In this document: piece by piece, positions 44,604 through 57,435 of the stretch | Layout: each line of letters opens with the position of its first letter | Numbering within the stretch: position 1 is the first letter of the stretch | Source: Nectonema munidae | Lineage: Eukaryota; Nematomorpha; Nectonematoida; Nectonematidae | DNA length: 64,000 nucleotides | NCBI GenBank assembly: GCA_030549495.1 | Contig: JAUIRK010000889.1 | Span: 870,501 to 934,500 of the forward strand | Reading direction: 5' to 3' | Position numbers and translations under genes: made by a program | The notes under the pieces: model-generated | What the model saw: only the letters and a program-made list of their open reading frames with translations | Database searches by the model: none | Told to the model about the DNA's origin: nothing

Positions 44604-45765
44604 TTAATTTTGGTCTACCCTTAGATTAATTTTTATTTTAAAGTGAGATGAAGGCATTAAAACATTTTTGCCTTTTTTTGGAACGTAGGAAGTCATTGAA
44701 ACTTCGTGGGCATGGTCGTACAAAGATGATGTTGAAAAGATATATCGACTTTTTATATCTTTCAAAAAAGGAGCAACACATTTTCTGTTTTTATTCAAAG
44801 TCCCCAAAATTGTTACGCCTACTTTTCCAAGCTCTACAGCGAGTTTATGACTGGTAAAGTATATATCTGTCACTATCTCTCTACCGGAATTTGAAAGTTT
44901 CAAAACAACTTTTTCAGCCAGATCTTTGTTTGATGTCCCATCCAAATTTTTACCAATATAAATTTCTGCGAAAAGGGCGAATCGACTACTAGATTCACAC
45001 AACCAGAATATTTTCAAACCATATTTTCTTGGCTGGCTTGGCATGAAAACACGGCAAGGAATTTTTCCACGATACCCATAAAGTTGCTTAACAATAGTCA
45101 TTGACTCTTCAGGAATAATAAACCTTGTTAGATTTCTTTCAAACATGTGCCATATTCCACTATATGCCGCCATCTTCTCATATTTTTTCCTTTCTTCTCT
45201 ATTTCTAAAATTGTCGCAACGAAGACAACGTAGAAAAAAATTCAAGCGTTAGTAACCACAAACAGCTCTGTAAAAAGGTCTACTATCGTTTGGCTTCCAC
45301 AAATCTTGTAAGCAAGACATGTTATCTCTGCATGCACCTGCTTTTATGAAAATAGCATAAAAAGAAAGTATTCATCAAAAGAAAATATGGTCATCGGATA
45401 GGGAGACTTTTTATTATGTTTTTTCTCATAAAACCAAATTAAGTCTTTCGCTTTTCTATTTGTGTTTCTGAGCAAATAAAGGAACATATCTTCCTAATAG
45501 AATTTCAAAAAAACGTCCATTTCAGAAGTTGGATTGCACAATACCCTTGGTTTTTGCGCTGTTATATTGTGGCTGAAGATTCTTAAAAGAAAAGCAAGCT
45601 GCAAAAAAATAACTCCATTCCACTCAACGTTACCACCACGCAGTGTCTAGTCATTTGTGCTTTGGGCGACTTTTTTATCATCATCATCTTCATCACAAGA
45701 AGAATAATCGTCATCGGGGCACTCATCATCTAACGAATCAAACATAACTACTCTCTCCAGCCTCT
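44604..45765 (-). pseudogene. piggyBac transposase relic 3
   Basis: The best piece is a 213-residue frame (44604-45245, minus): FFLRCLRCDNFRNREERKK, then MTIVKQLYGYRGKIPCRVFM with PSQPRKYGLKIFWLCESS, then EIVTDIYFTSHKLAVEL and TLNKNRKC. These are the D1 and D2 neighbourhoods of piggyBac transposase. The first catalytic Asp is lost (TIDEQL-type motif reads TIVKQL) and the second is kept (TDIYFTS). The D3 and Cys-rich parts are missing. N-terminal remnants with an acidic start (DDECPDDDYSS) reach about 45765 but contain stops. It is inactive. Confidence 0.8.
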
Positions 45766-46265
45766 TATTCAGTCATTTCATAATCTAAGTGGCAAAAGAA
45801 ATAAGTAAATTACTTCATGTTTATGTATTCAATTTTATTAATATACGAATTGATTCAAGCGTTAATAAAACATATTTTTGAAGATGAAAATATCATAATG
45901 AATCAATATTCACTATTATATGTCCAGTCGGGTTCTAGAAGAATCTTTGGACTGCAACAGTCGTAGTACTCTTCATTCAATGTCTAAGTTAGTGTCACAA
46001 ATGATCTCCCTCTCTCTCTTGACTAATTCTTTGAACTTATATTGCTTCTTTTGCGAAAAGTAATAAAACATTGAAGTTTAGATTCCACGCTTTCACCAGC
46101 TAGCCATAGAATCACATAACATTTCAATTACTATGAAAATAATTTAAAAATTACAGTTAACAAAACTCTAATCGATTCTCCTACATAACTAAAGAAAACT
46201 GATAAAGAAGGTATCAAAGAAACTAAACAGAGACTCTTGACTTCTCTTCGTAGTAAATTTTCAAT

Positions 46266-47092
46266 GATTCGAATTCAGGTCTCAACATCATGACGAACCC
46301 GATATATGTTCTGCCAAAAATACTTGATCCACGATTTAAAGCCCAATTTCTTAGAGACAAGACATTTGGGAAAACATTAGTTTCCAAAGAGCTACTTTCA
46401 CATCATAACGTTGCTAGTAAGAATATGGAGACGGAAACTCTTCGTGAAGCTGCTCGCCCTGACTCCCCAAGCTTAATGTTACTTAAGGATGAAAGCAGAG
46501 ATGATTTCATGGCTTGCGTCCAAGAAATTGCTGAAACCAATGGAAATTCAAACAATAAAAAACGTGTCGAAAAATGATATTGAAGATGAGGCATCCAGAG
46601 AGTTGGAAGCCTATCTCCGCACTCCACTCTTGAAAAGAAAAAAATGTCCCCTGCAATATTGGAGGTAGGAAGAAAATTTTACTTTGCTAAAGCATCTAAC
46701 AGCCAAACACTTATGCACACCTGCTTCATCAGTGTACTCAGAGAGACTCTTTTCCGAATATGGAAACATATTTAAAGAAAAAAGAACCAAATTTTTGGCT
46801 GAAAAAGGAGAAATGCTTTTATTCGTTCATCACAATGGCAAGAAATTTTTTGACGTCTTATTTGTTAGTTAATTCTTTGAAATAAACTCAAATTGTGAAC
46901 TTTTTGTCATTAAAAACTTACTCTTATTAGTTTTGTGCTTTTTTGAAAGTAAACATTTAAGGATAATTTGTTTGTAACTATCCGGTTTATCCTATCGGAT
47001 ATAAGAATTATCCAACGTTCATGCCGAATATCAAATAATTGTCGCTATCCGGCGAAATATCCGGCCGGACAGATTATCCGGTGCATCCCTAG
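46266..47092 (+). mobile_element. hAT transposon 3' relic
   Basis: It carries the C-terminal part of a hAT transposase. One frame (46290-46577) has YVLPKILDPRFKAQFL. Another (46684-46872) has the hATC dimerisation domain: HLCTPASSVYSERLFSEYGN, then EKRTKFLAEKGEMLLFVHHN. A stop and a frame change separate them. The element ends in ATCCGG clusters and CCGGTGCATCCCTAG at 47092. The 5' half is missing. Confidence 0.82.
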
Positions 47093-48425
47093 TTTTGACA
47101 TACTTTCACAAAACACTATTAATTAAAAATAAACTCCGGTTTTGAAGTATTTTTTAATGTGTGATTCGATTTTCATCTCTCATTCACATCTGAGCTTATT
47201 AAAACGACATTTTGTAGTTACGTGTACGCTTGCGGGTTAAAAATTATTTTTCACTTATATATAGGTTTTGAGATTTTTTAGGAAAACATGTATATCATTG
47301 ATTTTTCTCAAATGTAAGGGTAAATGATTCGATAACTTAAGAGCATTTTGAAGAAAGTTGCCTCTTTGATAAGACATTTTCATTCATGTTTATTATTTTT
47401 TTGTAGCGTGACTGTACCGTCTTTACTTAGCTATAGTTGGGCCTAAAATAAATTACTTACTTCCTTCCTTCATTATTTTAAATAATAAAAAAAATATATT
47501 AAATTTTAGTAAGGATATGGAGTGGTTCTTTTTTAGTCTAATCCGGCAGAAAAAGCTTGCTATTATTAATAATCAGAAACTGCTGTTCTTTCCTATTATC
47601 AACGTTATCATTTGTTAGTAAAAAAAGAAAATGATATTGTCAGCCTCAAATATATTGAAGACACCCAATTGGATATAATAAATACAAACAATTGATTGAA
47701 AAGATAGAGAAGCATTTAGAACTACTGCTACAAATAACATATATTGATCACAGACAAGTTTCTACTCGTTCCACACACTTCAATTGTATAGATTAGTCGT
47801 GTGGATCTGGTAATTTATTGATGCTTGCGTGTTTGTTGTCTATGTGTAACTTTATTAGAATTACATATACAATTAGACAATTATTTAAGTTGAAAAAATC
47901 GGTACCAAATAGAGTGTAACTTCTCAACAATTGAGTATATATATTTTTTACACTCCTATTGTTGTTGTTAGAAGCCATTAAAAGTCGAAATATTACTCTA
48001 CAACTTACTAATTTCATAGTTTTTTACGATTCTCCTATTATCTAAAATATTTTTAAAATGGAAGGTCATATATAGATTAAAAATTATTATTTAATTTATT
48101 TCAATAAATTTATCATAAGAAACATGCTAATAAAAATGTTAAAATTGAATAAAAAAAATAGTATATCTATGATGAAATTTGACGTTATAATTTATCCTTA
48201 CAAGGCAATTCTTTTTAGAACCATTTTAAATTATGAGACGTGTAAGATGAATAGTGCATAAAAAGACATATAATTAAATATTTGTATCTTCCAATATAAA
48301 TAAAGACACGTTAATATGAATATTGTGAACAAAGAGAAACAAAATACTACAAAAATATAATAACAAATCTCATTTTGTTTTATTAACATTCAGAAAATGT
48401 ATACAAAATAATTTTAGCTCAAACT
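47093..48425. other. No gene recognised
   Basis: AT-rich spacer between the hAT relic and the LINE. A short TATATATA run is near 47936. No exon or promoter was assigned. Confidence 0.5.
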
Positions 48426-49300
48426 TTGAAAAGTAGAGACACTTCAAAAAACGAAATTAGTGTATGCCTAAACTATCTGATCAATGATCTAAATATTATT
48501 GAATTACTTAAGAACAAACAGTCTAATCATGATAACAGTTTTGATGAAATTAAAAAAGATATCAAAGAAATTAAATCTAAAGTTCTTTCAAATATTAAAT
48601 CTGAAACTTTATATTCTGAAGTTGTAAAGTCTAGCGGATTTGTATCAAACAAAACCTTAATTATTGATGGGTCTAAGTACCAACTCCAAAAACTAAATCA
48701 GATAGTGATAAGTTTCTGTATCAAAATTTGAGTGGTAAGTATACATTAGCAAATGAAGGTTACAAAAATAAAAAACTATAGTTGAACTTGTAGTCCTAAT
48801 CAAGTTAATTTGATCGAAGAAGAATTATCCAAAAACAAATTAAAACAGATCATATGAAAAATATATGTCCTAGACTTACATTCAAGCAAATTCCTAGTTT
48901 CATCAATTTTGAAAGCATTAAATCATTATTAGTTTCACAAAATGATATTAAGGAGGAAGATGTAATTGTTATAGAAAAATATAAAGTTAATTCTAACAAT
49001 GATTATTATGGAATTAATGTGCAGTTCTCAAAAGATGCTTTTGAAGTGTGTGCATTAGGTAAAATATTTATTGGCTATACTTCGTTTCCAATCTGCCTTC
49101 TATGTCTAGGGTTAAACAATGTAGTTCGTGTCTAAAAATAGGTCATTACAAATCATTTTGCAATTCGGTAACAAAGTACTGTTCATCTTGTGGTGAGACT
49201 CCAAGTTATGACTCATGCTGTCAGATAGGTCGCATGCAAAAATTGTAAAGATAAATGTTTACCTTTTGATCACCATACATTTTCAATTAAATCCCTTTGA
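48426..49300 (+). pseudogene. LINE ORF1, broken
   Basis: The first piece (48426-48731) reads DEIKKDIKEIKSKVLSNIKS, a likely coiled coil. The second (48854-49135) reads PRLTFKQIPSFINFESIKSL and ends in an RRM-like stretch. Just after, in another frame, KIGHYKSFCNSVTKYCSSCG and a following DSCC form zinc-knuckle pairs. ORF1 proteins of this kind bind the element RNA. Stops and shifts separate the three pieces. Confidence 0.7.
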
Positions 49301-49479
49301 AAAAAAAATTAGAAAATTTGAAAGTAAGTAGCAAACACAGATTAAATCTTTTTATAATGACAATGAATAGTTTATCTGATCTAAATGATTTTATTTTTAC
49401 TCATAAAAATGTCCTTGTCAACATACTTTACAATCTTCTATTCAATTATCTATAAATGAAATACATCTACAGAGATACT

Positions 49480-50215
49480 TTAATTTTAACTTAATTTCTC
49501 TTAATGTTCAATCTCTTAAGTCCAAATTCCATCAAATCGAAATACTAATAAGACAGTTAGCCAGTTCTGGTATTTTGCTAGATATTATTGCCTTACAAGA
49601 ATCCTGGATTTCAGACAAAGAACACAATTCAATATACCGGGTACACTTTCCTTTCGCAGCCAAGAAGAATATCCAAGCACTCGGGTTTATGTTTTTTCAT
49701 TAAATCTTCATACTTAGTTGAAACTTTACAAGTGAATATATTTTCTGATTTTTATGAAGTTTTTGGGATTAAAGTACATCTAGCAAACAAGGTATAAGTG
49801 TTTTTAATATTTATCGTCTTCCTGTCTTTGGCTCCTATCACCTAGTAGATTTTTTTACTTCGAAAACTTTTTAGATACGTGTTGTCATAATAAATTTCAT
49901 AACTCTATTTTTCTTGGGGATTTTAATATCAATTTATTCGATATTAATCGTAAACAACACTCTTCTAGTTTCTTTAACTTGTTAATGCTCATCATTTGAT
50001 TCCAGCAGTAACAAAAGCAACCCGTTATCAAGCCTTCACTCTAATTGATAATATATTCATTCCTCATGAGTATACATACACTTGTTTCAATCTTGTTACA
50101 TCTATTTCAGACCATATTCCTATCATTCTCAGCTTAGACTTAAACTCTCACTCCAATCTAAAATCTAGTAAGCTCATACTAAAATTCAACGAAAAAAGTT
50201 TTTGAACATGTACTT
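49480..50215 (+). pseudogene. LINE AP endonuclease domain, broken
   Basis: The motifs appear in family order: SLNVQSLKSK (catalytic Asn region), IALQESWIS (Glu), NIYRLP, LGDFNIN (Asp/Asn) and SISDHIPI (terminal Asp-His). They lie in different frames. The enzyme nicks target DNA for target-primed reverse transcription. Confidence 0.8.
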
Positions 50216-50381
50216 TCAATTGATTGGAAAATTATGAGCTACAAAACAATCCTGATATAATTATTAGCACATTCAATAATATTCTTCAAAACTTGCAATT
50301 CAATCAAAGACAATATGCCAATTTTCACATAGATCCAAGTATCTCAAAGAGATTTCGAATTGGCCACACCGAGCTCTTGAA

Positions 50382-52327
50382 GTGATTAAAAATCGTGATA
50401 TGCTTTATTACAAACTAAAAAAGAAAGAATACAAAATCGATTATTATTTAAAATTAAAATATTGTGAGTTATGTAATAAAGTCAAACAGTTATGTAAAGT
50501 CTTGAAAGGTAATTACTATGAAAAATTATTCATGAATAAGAGTAGTAAAGATATTTGGAAAAACATTAATAGTTGTATCAAAAAGAAGCCAGACGCAACG
50601 TTAGTTCTTAAGCAAAATGGTGATCCCATAACCGACAATAAAAATCTCTGCAATATTATAAATAGATTTTTTTTAATTCAGACACCAGAATACGAGAATT
50701 CAGATTTTTTGCGATACTCACCTCGAGTGTATTCAACCTTCTCCTTTAAATATTTATGCCTTAATGATGTCCTTATAGGTATTGATGGCTTGAAAAATAG
50801 TAAAGCTGAAGACATTTATGGATTGTCAGCACTTCATTTAAAAACAGTCAAAAACATAATTGCTTTTCCATTGCTCTCTGCATTTAACACTTGTATCAAG
50901 TGTTCGACTTTTCCATCGTCCTTAAAACTAAGCAGTGCATACCTATATATAAGAGAAAAGGTGACAAGTATGAAGTTTCAAATTATAGACCTATTTCTTT
51001 AATAAGCGTGATTTCTAAACTTTTCGAAAAAATAATCTCTTCACAAATTATCAATTATATAAACACTAATGACATATTTCATCCCTTACAGTTTGGTTTT
51101 AGAAAAAAATTATCTTCAGTTGATGCTCACTCTTTTCTAATAAACAAATTATTTGAGTATTTAGATAACAAAGACGATGTGCTTGTAATTTTTCTTGATA
51201 TATCAAAAGCCTTCGACTCAATATCCCATCACAAACTTCTAGTAAAACTGAAAAATTATGGTTTTGATACTGCGAGTATAAAGTTCATTCAGTCATACTT
51301 TTCAGCTAGACTACAAGTTGTTAATGTGAACGGTTACTTCTCAGATCCCTTAACAATTATGAGGGGTGTACCCCAAGGTTCAGTTCTAGGACCACTTCTG
51401 TTCTTAATCTATATCAACGATATCATTTTCTCTAACCCGGCGCTCAATATAATATCATTTGCAGATGATATTACAATTATTATACCTCACTCTTTCCTTA
51501 CCTCTCAGTCTTCATTCTATCACTCAACATTAGAAGATGAATATAATACTAGCATAAAAAAGGTGTATGATTGGTGTTATGAGAACGATTTATGTATTAA
51601 CCATGCCAAAACTGTTCATATGTTTTTTACCAACAAGAGAAAGTATCCGAGCTTTTTAAAAAATAGCAATATTAAACTATCAAAATCTCATAATTTTCTG
51701 GGCCTTGTTCTTACTGATAAACTAAGATGGGATGAGCATATCAGACATCTCTCGAACAGAATCAGCCATATTATTGGGTTACTCTACCACTTCAAGTTTT
51801 TTCCTGAATATATAAAATTAGAAATGTACAGAGCACTCATATTGCCACACTTAACTTACAGCATAATAAATTGGGGTTATTCCAATCTATCAAGTCTGTT
51901 AGTATTGCAAAAAAGGGCTCTAAGATCAGTCTTCAATATCAAGTACAGAGTGCATACTTCTAGATTCTTTAAACAGAACAATCTTCTGAAAGTTGAAGAC
52001 ATCTATAGTAAGCAAATTTGTCTCTTTTTATGGAAAGTAATGAATGAAGTTTAACCTAATTTTATGAATGACTGGTTTGTATTCAGGTATGAATTGCAAC
52101 AACATTCATTTAGATGCAAAAACAAGCTTGATTTACCATTTTATAATCATAAATCCAGTCAAAACACATTAAAGTTCAGATCTATTAAATTGTGGAACAC
52201 CTTTCTTTGCAGTTTCATTGACGTACACATTCCCTATTCAACTCTTAAATACAAACTAACATTACATTTCACTAATAATTATGAAACTTCATGCTCTAAA
52301 CCTAACTGTTATAATTGTTTAAATTAA
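50382..52327 (+). pseudogene. LINE reverse transcriptase, nearly whole
   Basis: The RT N-terminal region (50382 to about 50930) reads FMNKSSKDIWKNINSCIKK. A frame shift near 50925-50945 leads to a long frame to 52054 with VSNYRPISLISVISKLFEKI, FLDISKAFDSISHHKL, the GVPQGSVLGPLLFLIYINDI block and the catalytic FADD at 51458-51469. A TAA stop at 52052-52054 separates the last, same-frame part (52064-52327), with LDLPFYNHKSS and SIKLWNTFLCSF, the usual ORF2 C-terminus. The main damage here is one shift and one stop. Confidence 0.88.
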
Positions 52328-52883
52328 AACAACCCCAGTACTAAGAATACCAAGTCATTTTTCTCTTCTTTTCAGTTTCTTTTTTTCTCTTTTGCTTCTA
52401 TTAATTCTTTTCCTTACCTTTCATTATATATATATATAAATATATAATGATTAATTTTTATTTGTTATGCTAGTTAAATATGTTTAAACAAAACTTTTAT
52501 TTGTTTTCTTACATTCTATATTTTAATATCATCATCATTGTTTACCTTTTTAATGTAATTTTATACACTTTGATCATAAAACATTTTTCAACTGTTATTA
52601 TATTTTCTGTAATATATGTCTTTTCCTTACTTTGGAACTTGTCGATACTTTATAGCAAATCGTGTTCCAACTTTTCATTCAGCGCTCCAAAGAAATTTTC
52701 TTTTTGAATTCTTATCTTAATTTGAAGCACCTCCTATCTACCGCTATCCTCTTGTGGCAATATAATCTTTTTCAAATCCCTTTTACCCTTATATAAATTC
52801 TTTAAAGTATTTCTGTTACGGCTTATTTAAGCTCTTGAAATACTTGTGCAATGTTAATGTATCTTTTTTAACTTGCATAATAA

Positions 52884-52885
<2 letters not shown>

Positions 52886-52915
<30 letters not shown>
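52886..52915. repeat. (TTC)n LINE tail
   Basis: About ten TTC units directly follow GCATAATAAAC. This is read as the microsatellite 3' end of the LINE. Confidence 0.85.
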
Positions 52916-53389
52916 GCTATAAGTTCATCAGAAGTAAATTGCATTGGATTACTTTTATAAGACCCTGACAGTGAAATAATTTACTTCCAAAAATTTTTGG
53001 TGTTACAACACAGTAGTTTATTTGTGCTATAGATTCATAATAATTAATTAGTATTTATCAAGTTTCTTCTATATAAAATATATATATATATGTTCGTGTA
53101 CCTTGCTTCGATTTTAAATTGTATCTAGATTGAACTTTAATTTAAAGAGGCGCAAAAGACGAATAAAACGCTACAGTTTGCCTACTTTGAAACTCATATG
53201 CATTATTCATTTTTGTTATTTAAAATTAAACAGCAATATTGTTATTCTGTTTTTATAATTTTCTTAAAATTGATGTACAATTAACAGTAGATATCAAATA
53301 TTTATTAATAATATTTAATATATCAATTATTATATTAGATACAATATGTCTTAAGACTAATCAAAACAAAATATACTTGTTTTAAAATA

Positions 53390-53660
53390 TAAACAAAAAA
53401 TAACACACTCTTTTTAAAATTTCAAATAAAAAAAAAATTGAAAAAAAAAAAAGATTAAAAAATTTTTTTTAAAATTTTTAAAAAAAAAAATTTTTTTTTT
53501 GAAGAAAAAAAAAGAATTTAATAAAATTTTAAAAAAAAATTTAAAAAAAAAAATTATTTAAAAAAAAAAAAAAAATATTTTTTTTGGGGGGTGTTTTTTT
53601 TTTTTAAAAAAAAAAAAATATATGGGGGGAAAAAAATTGGGGGAAAAAAAATTTTACCAA
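53390..53660. repeat. Homopolymer tract, possible assembly artefact
   Basis: About 270 bp made almost wholly of A, T and short G runs, such as GGGGGGTG with T13, A13 and GGGGGGAAAAAAATTGGGGG. It looks like poor consensus or a gap-fill artefact rather than biological sequence. Confidence 0.5.
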
Positions 53661-54134
53661 ACTGACATTTGCCCCAATAGACGTTGGAGGACAGATATCT
53701 CTCCGAAATTGTAAATATAATTTGGCATTTCAAGATTTTGCAACCAATAAAATAATATTGTTGTAATGTTGAAACACTAAAACTCAATAAAATAAAGCAA
53801 AAGAAATGCTCAAACAAACTTTAATATTTGTTAGTAATTGGGGTAAATTTTCGACTAAAAAATTTATTGCAAAAAAATAATAAAATGATAAAACAAAGAA
53901 CAATAATCTAAAGTAAGCCATTTGTTTTTAAGTATATAAATATTGTGAGCAATTCAAAAGAAAACAAAAATTAGGTTGGAGATTTGTAATCAGTCATATC
54001 ATATCATAACACATTTAACCATGTAACTTCGAGTAGATACGCATAATTTGTGTATAAAAGTTAAGAATAATGAAAGAAAACAAAAATCACGCTCTAGATT
54101 TGGAGGACAAGTTTGCAAACTTATTGGAAATAAA

Positions 54135-54255
54135 GAAACGTCTACAAAAAATGTCAAATATGTATATTTTCGGTGAAATGTCAATTCGGCAAAATGTCCC
54201 TTCTGCCAATTGTCCTAACGCTAAATGTCTGCAGGGAAAATATCCGATTACGATA
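54135..54255. repeat. Module tract, possible foldback end
   Basis: AATGTCAATTCGGCAAAATG then TCCCTTCTGCCAATTGTCC then CTAAATGTCTGCAGGGAAAA gives several ATGTC/TTGTCC words. CTGACATTTGCCCCAATAGA at 53660-53682 may be the inverted partner. The style resembles foldback elements A-C, but modules and target duplication are not clear. Confidence 0.3.
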
Positions 54256-56475
54256 AGTAGATATCAAATTATTTGATATTTCTTCTATTGACAAAAAATT
54301 TAACCATAAACTGTGATAATCAATCTTCGGTTCAAAACCAACAAAACATTTTTCAAATTGTGGATAATATTTTTATCCATTTTATAGGATTAGCTTTATA
54401 GATTTTATTATAGATTTATAGGAAATATTATTGATTAGCACTAAGGAAATGAAACAGACAATTTAATTGATTGAATTTAGAATGCAAATGAAATTATAAC
54501 ATCGTAACCGTTATTTATTTGAATTTGTTATATTAATTTTCATCTCTATACTTAACAAAAAATTATAAGTATAACTAAGTAAGAAATAAGCATATCTCAG
54601 AAATATTTTATTTTATATAGTGATAGCAACTGATAGACTATTTGTGATTTAATTTTCCAAATATACTGGTTAGAAATTTTTTGAGAAATACTGTAGATAG
54701 GAATCTGACTAGCTCACGGTGTCTTAAACTCAAAACATGAATCTTTTTGCCCAAATAATGTATAGACCTTCAATAAAAGTTATACCCCAAATAGAAGTCT
54801 GAAACCCTGTTAGATAAAAAAATTTCCTAATATTCAAATATTTTTTTTTTAAGATTAACGGGAATCAGCGATCCACATAGAGAGGGGTTAAGATCTAAAC
54901 CTACCAAAATATCTGAGCTAGCATGTATAAAAGATTTCTAAGACATTAATATTACAATAAAAAAGAATACAAAATTTTGCCTTTTAAGCATCTGTATCCA
55001 CACTTGTTGCAAATCAAACTTTAAATTTTTACTAAAAAATTTTACAATTTTATGTAGAAGAGCATTTGTAATAATGTTAAAAATGGGTGTTTTTTTAAGG
55101 TTTTGAAAGATTTTAAAGTTCTAATTATAAACAATATAAAATACTTAACTAATATTATATTTAACTAACAAGTTAATAAACTAATTAATCAAAATTTTCC
55201 ACAAAAGTTTAATAAAAAATTAATAGAAATTTTTGATAAAAACTAAAGGAACTGCACATATAAAAAGAAAAATAAACTTAATCTTTATTAAAAATATTTA
55301 AAAGAGGATAAATTTCAGAATAAGAGGCAGCAAGAATCTCATTTCTCATCTTACCTTTCGTTAAAACTAAGGAAATTATAAGAATAGTGTAAAATTTCAA
55401 AATATATATATTAAAAAAAATTTATTTGATAGCGAAAATTATATTAAAATATGTAGTTAAAACGTTTTTACGCACAACAGGTCAAGAGGACACGAAAAAA
55501 ATGATATTTTTTATTTATATCAAAATTCATTTAAAGATGAAAGAATACTATAAATGTACGAAAATCAAAATTTAAGAGGCATTCAATTTTACCTGTTGAA
55601 TTTAATTAGACTATATAAATTTAAATACTGATTAGAGTACAAATAACTATGCATTAGGAAGTAGAGATATCAACGTAAAGAAAAAAATGAAAAAAACATT
55701 GCATATAATAGGACTTTACACACTTTAAAAGAAGGAACAATTATGGAAAAATGTGGAAATATTGTTGTAAAGAAATTACTCATTTACACTATTGAACCGT
55801 CTAACCCTATTTTTAATGAAATGCAAAAATTGGAAATTTATTCAACAAAAAACAAATCAAATACAAAAGAATTTTTAAATAAAATTCAAAATTTGAATAA
55901 TCAAGGTCGTTTTTCATTTCCATCAAAAATGTATATATACAATTCCTCAGGAAGAAAGGAATGTTGTAAACATGAGTATAATATTGTAATGGTTATAATA
56001 CAAAATCTTCATATCAGAATGAAGAGCGGATTGATTGTTAGAATTAATTTTTGTATAAACACCAATTATATCTTAGTGTTAAAAAATTATTAAATCACAC
56101 TATTTATGGAATGTAAGACAATTAATAATATCCATATATTGGGTCGAGATACTTTTAAACCAAAATCATAATCGGTGAAAAATATCCACGAAATTTCAGT
56201 TTCATTATTTCTGGAGTAAAGTGCGTATTTTCAAATTAGGAACGTGCATTAAAATACATAAACTAAACTAGAAACATTATTTAATTAGAGATAAAAATAT
56301 ATCTGTAAAGTTTGTAAAACAATTTTAAAGGTAAAAGAAGTTTCCGTAACGATATGGAATATACGTGGATATAAGAATAAATTAAATATGAGGTTATAAA
56401 AATATGATTCGGTAATGGCACTAGTCCAATTTATTCCTCAGATAAATTCATTTTGGATGTTAAAAAAAAATTAGT

Positions 56476-56592
56476 TTAACCTTTTAAGGTTTTTTTCCAA
56501 AGAAATAAAAATCATCGGCTTTAAATATATAAAATTCTATTGAAAAAGAAAGCAGCTAATTAGTCTTCAAAATTTTGATCTTCATAGGGTAA
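56476..56592. mobile_element. Family B MITE
   Basis: It starts TTAACCTTTTAAGGTTTTT and ends TTTGATCTTCATAGGGTAA, with AAATTCTATTGAAAAAGAAA and AGCAGCTAATTAGTCTTC inside. Both ends are mutated. Positions 56594-56702 hold another scrap with TGTTGTCCCATTGGCC. Confidence 0.6.
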
Positions 56593-56702
56593 GGCTCAAG
56601 TTTTGAAAAATATTCGACTTCTTATCTTTTTTAATGGGTTTTTATATGACTAAAGTAGCCGATATTTATTTTATGGATCTGTTGTCCCATTGGCCGTGAA
56701 GG

Positions 56703-57435
56703 TTGGTTGGTTGGAGATATCAAAGCACTTTCAGTCGTAAGGCTATATGCTCGCATTATGCTTAAGAAGATGGTTACTCACAATTTTTGTGAATTTGTTT
56801 TTAGAGTATTAAAATCCCATATTTTGAATTTTGCTCCAGTTTATTATGGAATAAGCTAATAAGAGAAAGATTAGATAGGGATGATCTAAAAATAAAATCA
56901 AGTAATCTAAGAATAAGGAATCCTGATCAAAATATATTCTGGAAGTATATATATATGAATTATACTATTCTACTCTTGATATTTTGTTGTTCAAGCATGA
57001 AATAGCAGTAAATATAGAAGAAATATAGATAGCCTTGAAATGTCTTTAAAAGGCAAAACAACAGAACCTTTTTGATTCATTCTGTATACGAATAAACTAT
57101 TACTTAAATTACTTTTCCTGATTCGCCTTAAAAGTTTTATTTCAAGTTTGCAATTATATTTTCATTTGCTAATAAAAATTGCAATTATTTTCTTGATTTT
57201 ATCTTTGCCTCGATTTTTCTTGGCATTCTTTGAATCATATCTAAAAACATATTAAAGTTTGCTCAGAATAGAAGCATTTAAATATATATCATTCTTAAGA
57301 TCTTTAAGTTTATATATAGTTAATGATCATCTTTCATTTCTATCAAGTGATTAAAAAGTTCCTTATTTTCTTGTTTTATAGCCTTTCAATCTGTTCATAA
57401 AAAAACTTACTTTTCCAAATTTCATTAATTTATAG
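56703..57435. other. AT-rich, no gene seen
   Basis: No exon, RNA gene or clear repeat was recognised. Confidence 0.5.

Larger units (their letters stand above)
48426..52915 (+). mobile_element. Non-LTR retrotransposon (LINE), APE type, broken
   Basis: About 4.5 kb. The order is ORF1 (coiled-coil-like start, RRM-like middle, zinc knuckles), AP endonuclease, reverse transcriptase, conserved C-terminus, 3' UTR, AATAAA-like signal and (TTC)n tail at 52886-52915. The layout and motifs fit the Jockey/CR1 group, but I cannot name the clade. The 5' end is unclear and the element may be 5'-truncated near 48415. Several frame breaks in ORF1 and the endonuclease and a stop after the RT make it inactive. 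The RT core is well kept, so it is not very old. Confidence 0.88.
52916..56475. other. AT-rich, no gene recognised
   Basis: It contains the homopolymer tract 53390-53660 and a module tract at 54135-54255. A 116-residue open frame (55743-56093) has no recognisable domain, is biased to K/N/I, and is probably chance. Confidence 0.5.

Noticed and set aside
55743-56093. 116-residue open frame
   Set aside because: It is rich in K, N and I as expected from AT-rich DNA, and no motif or neighbouring exon supports it.
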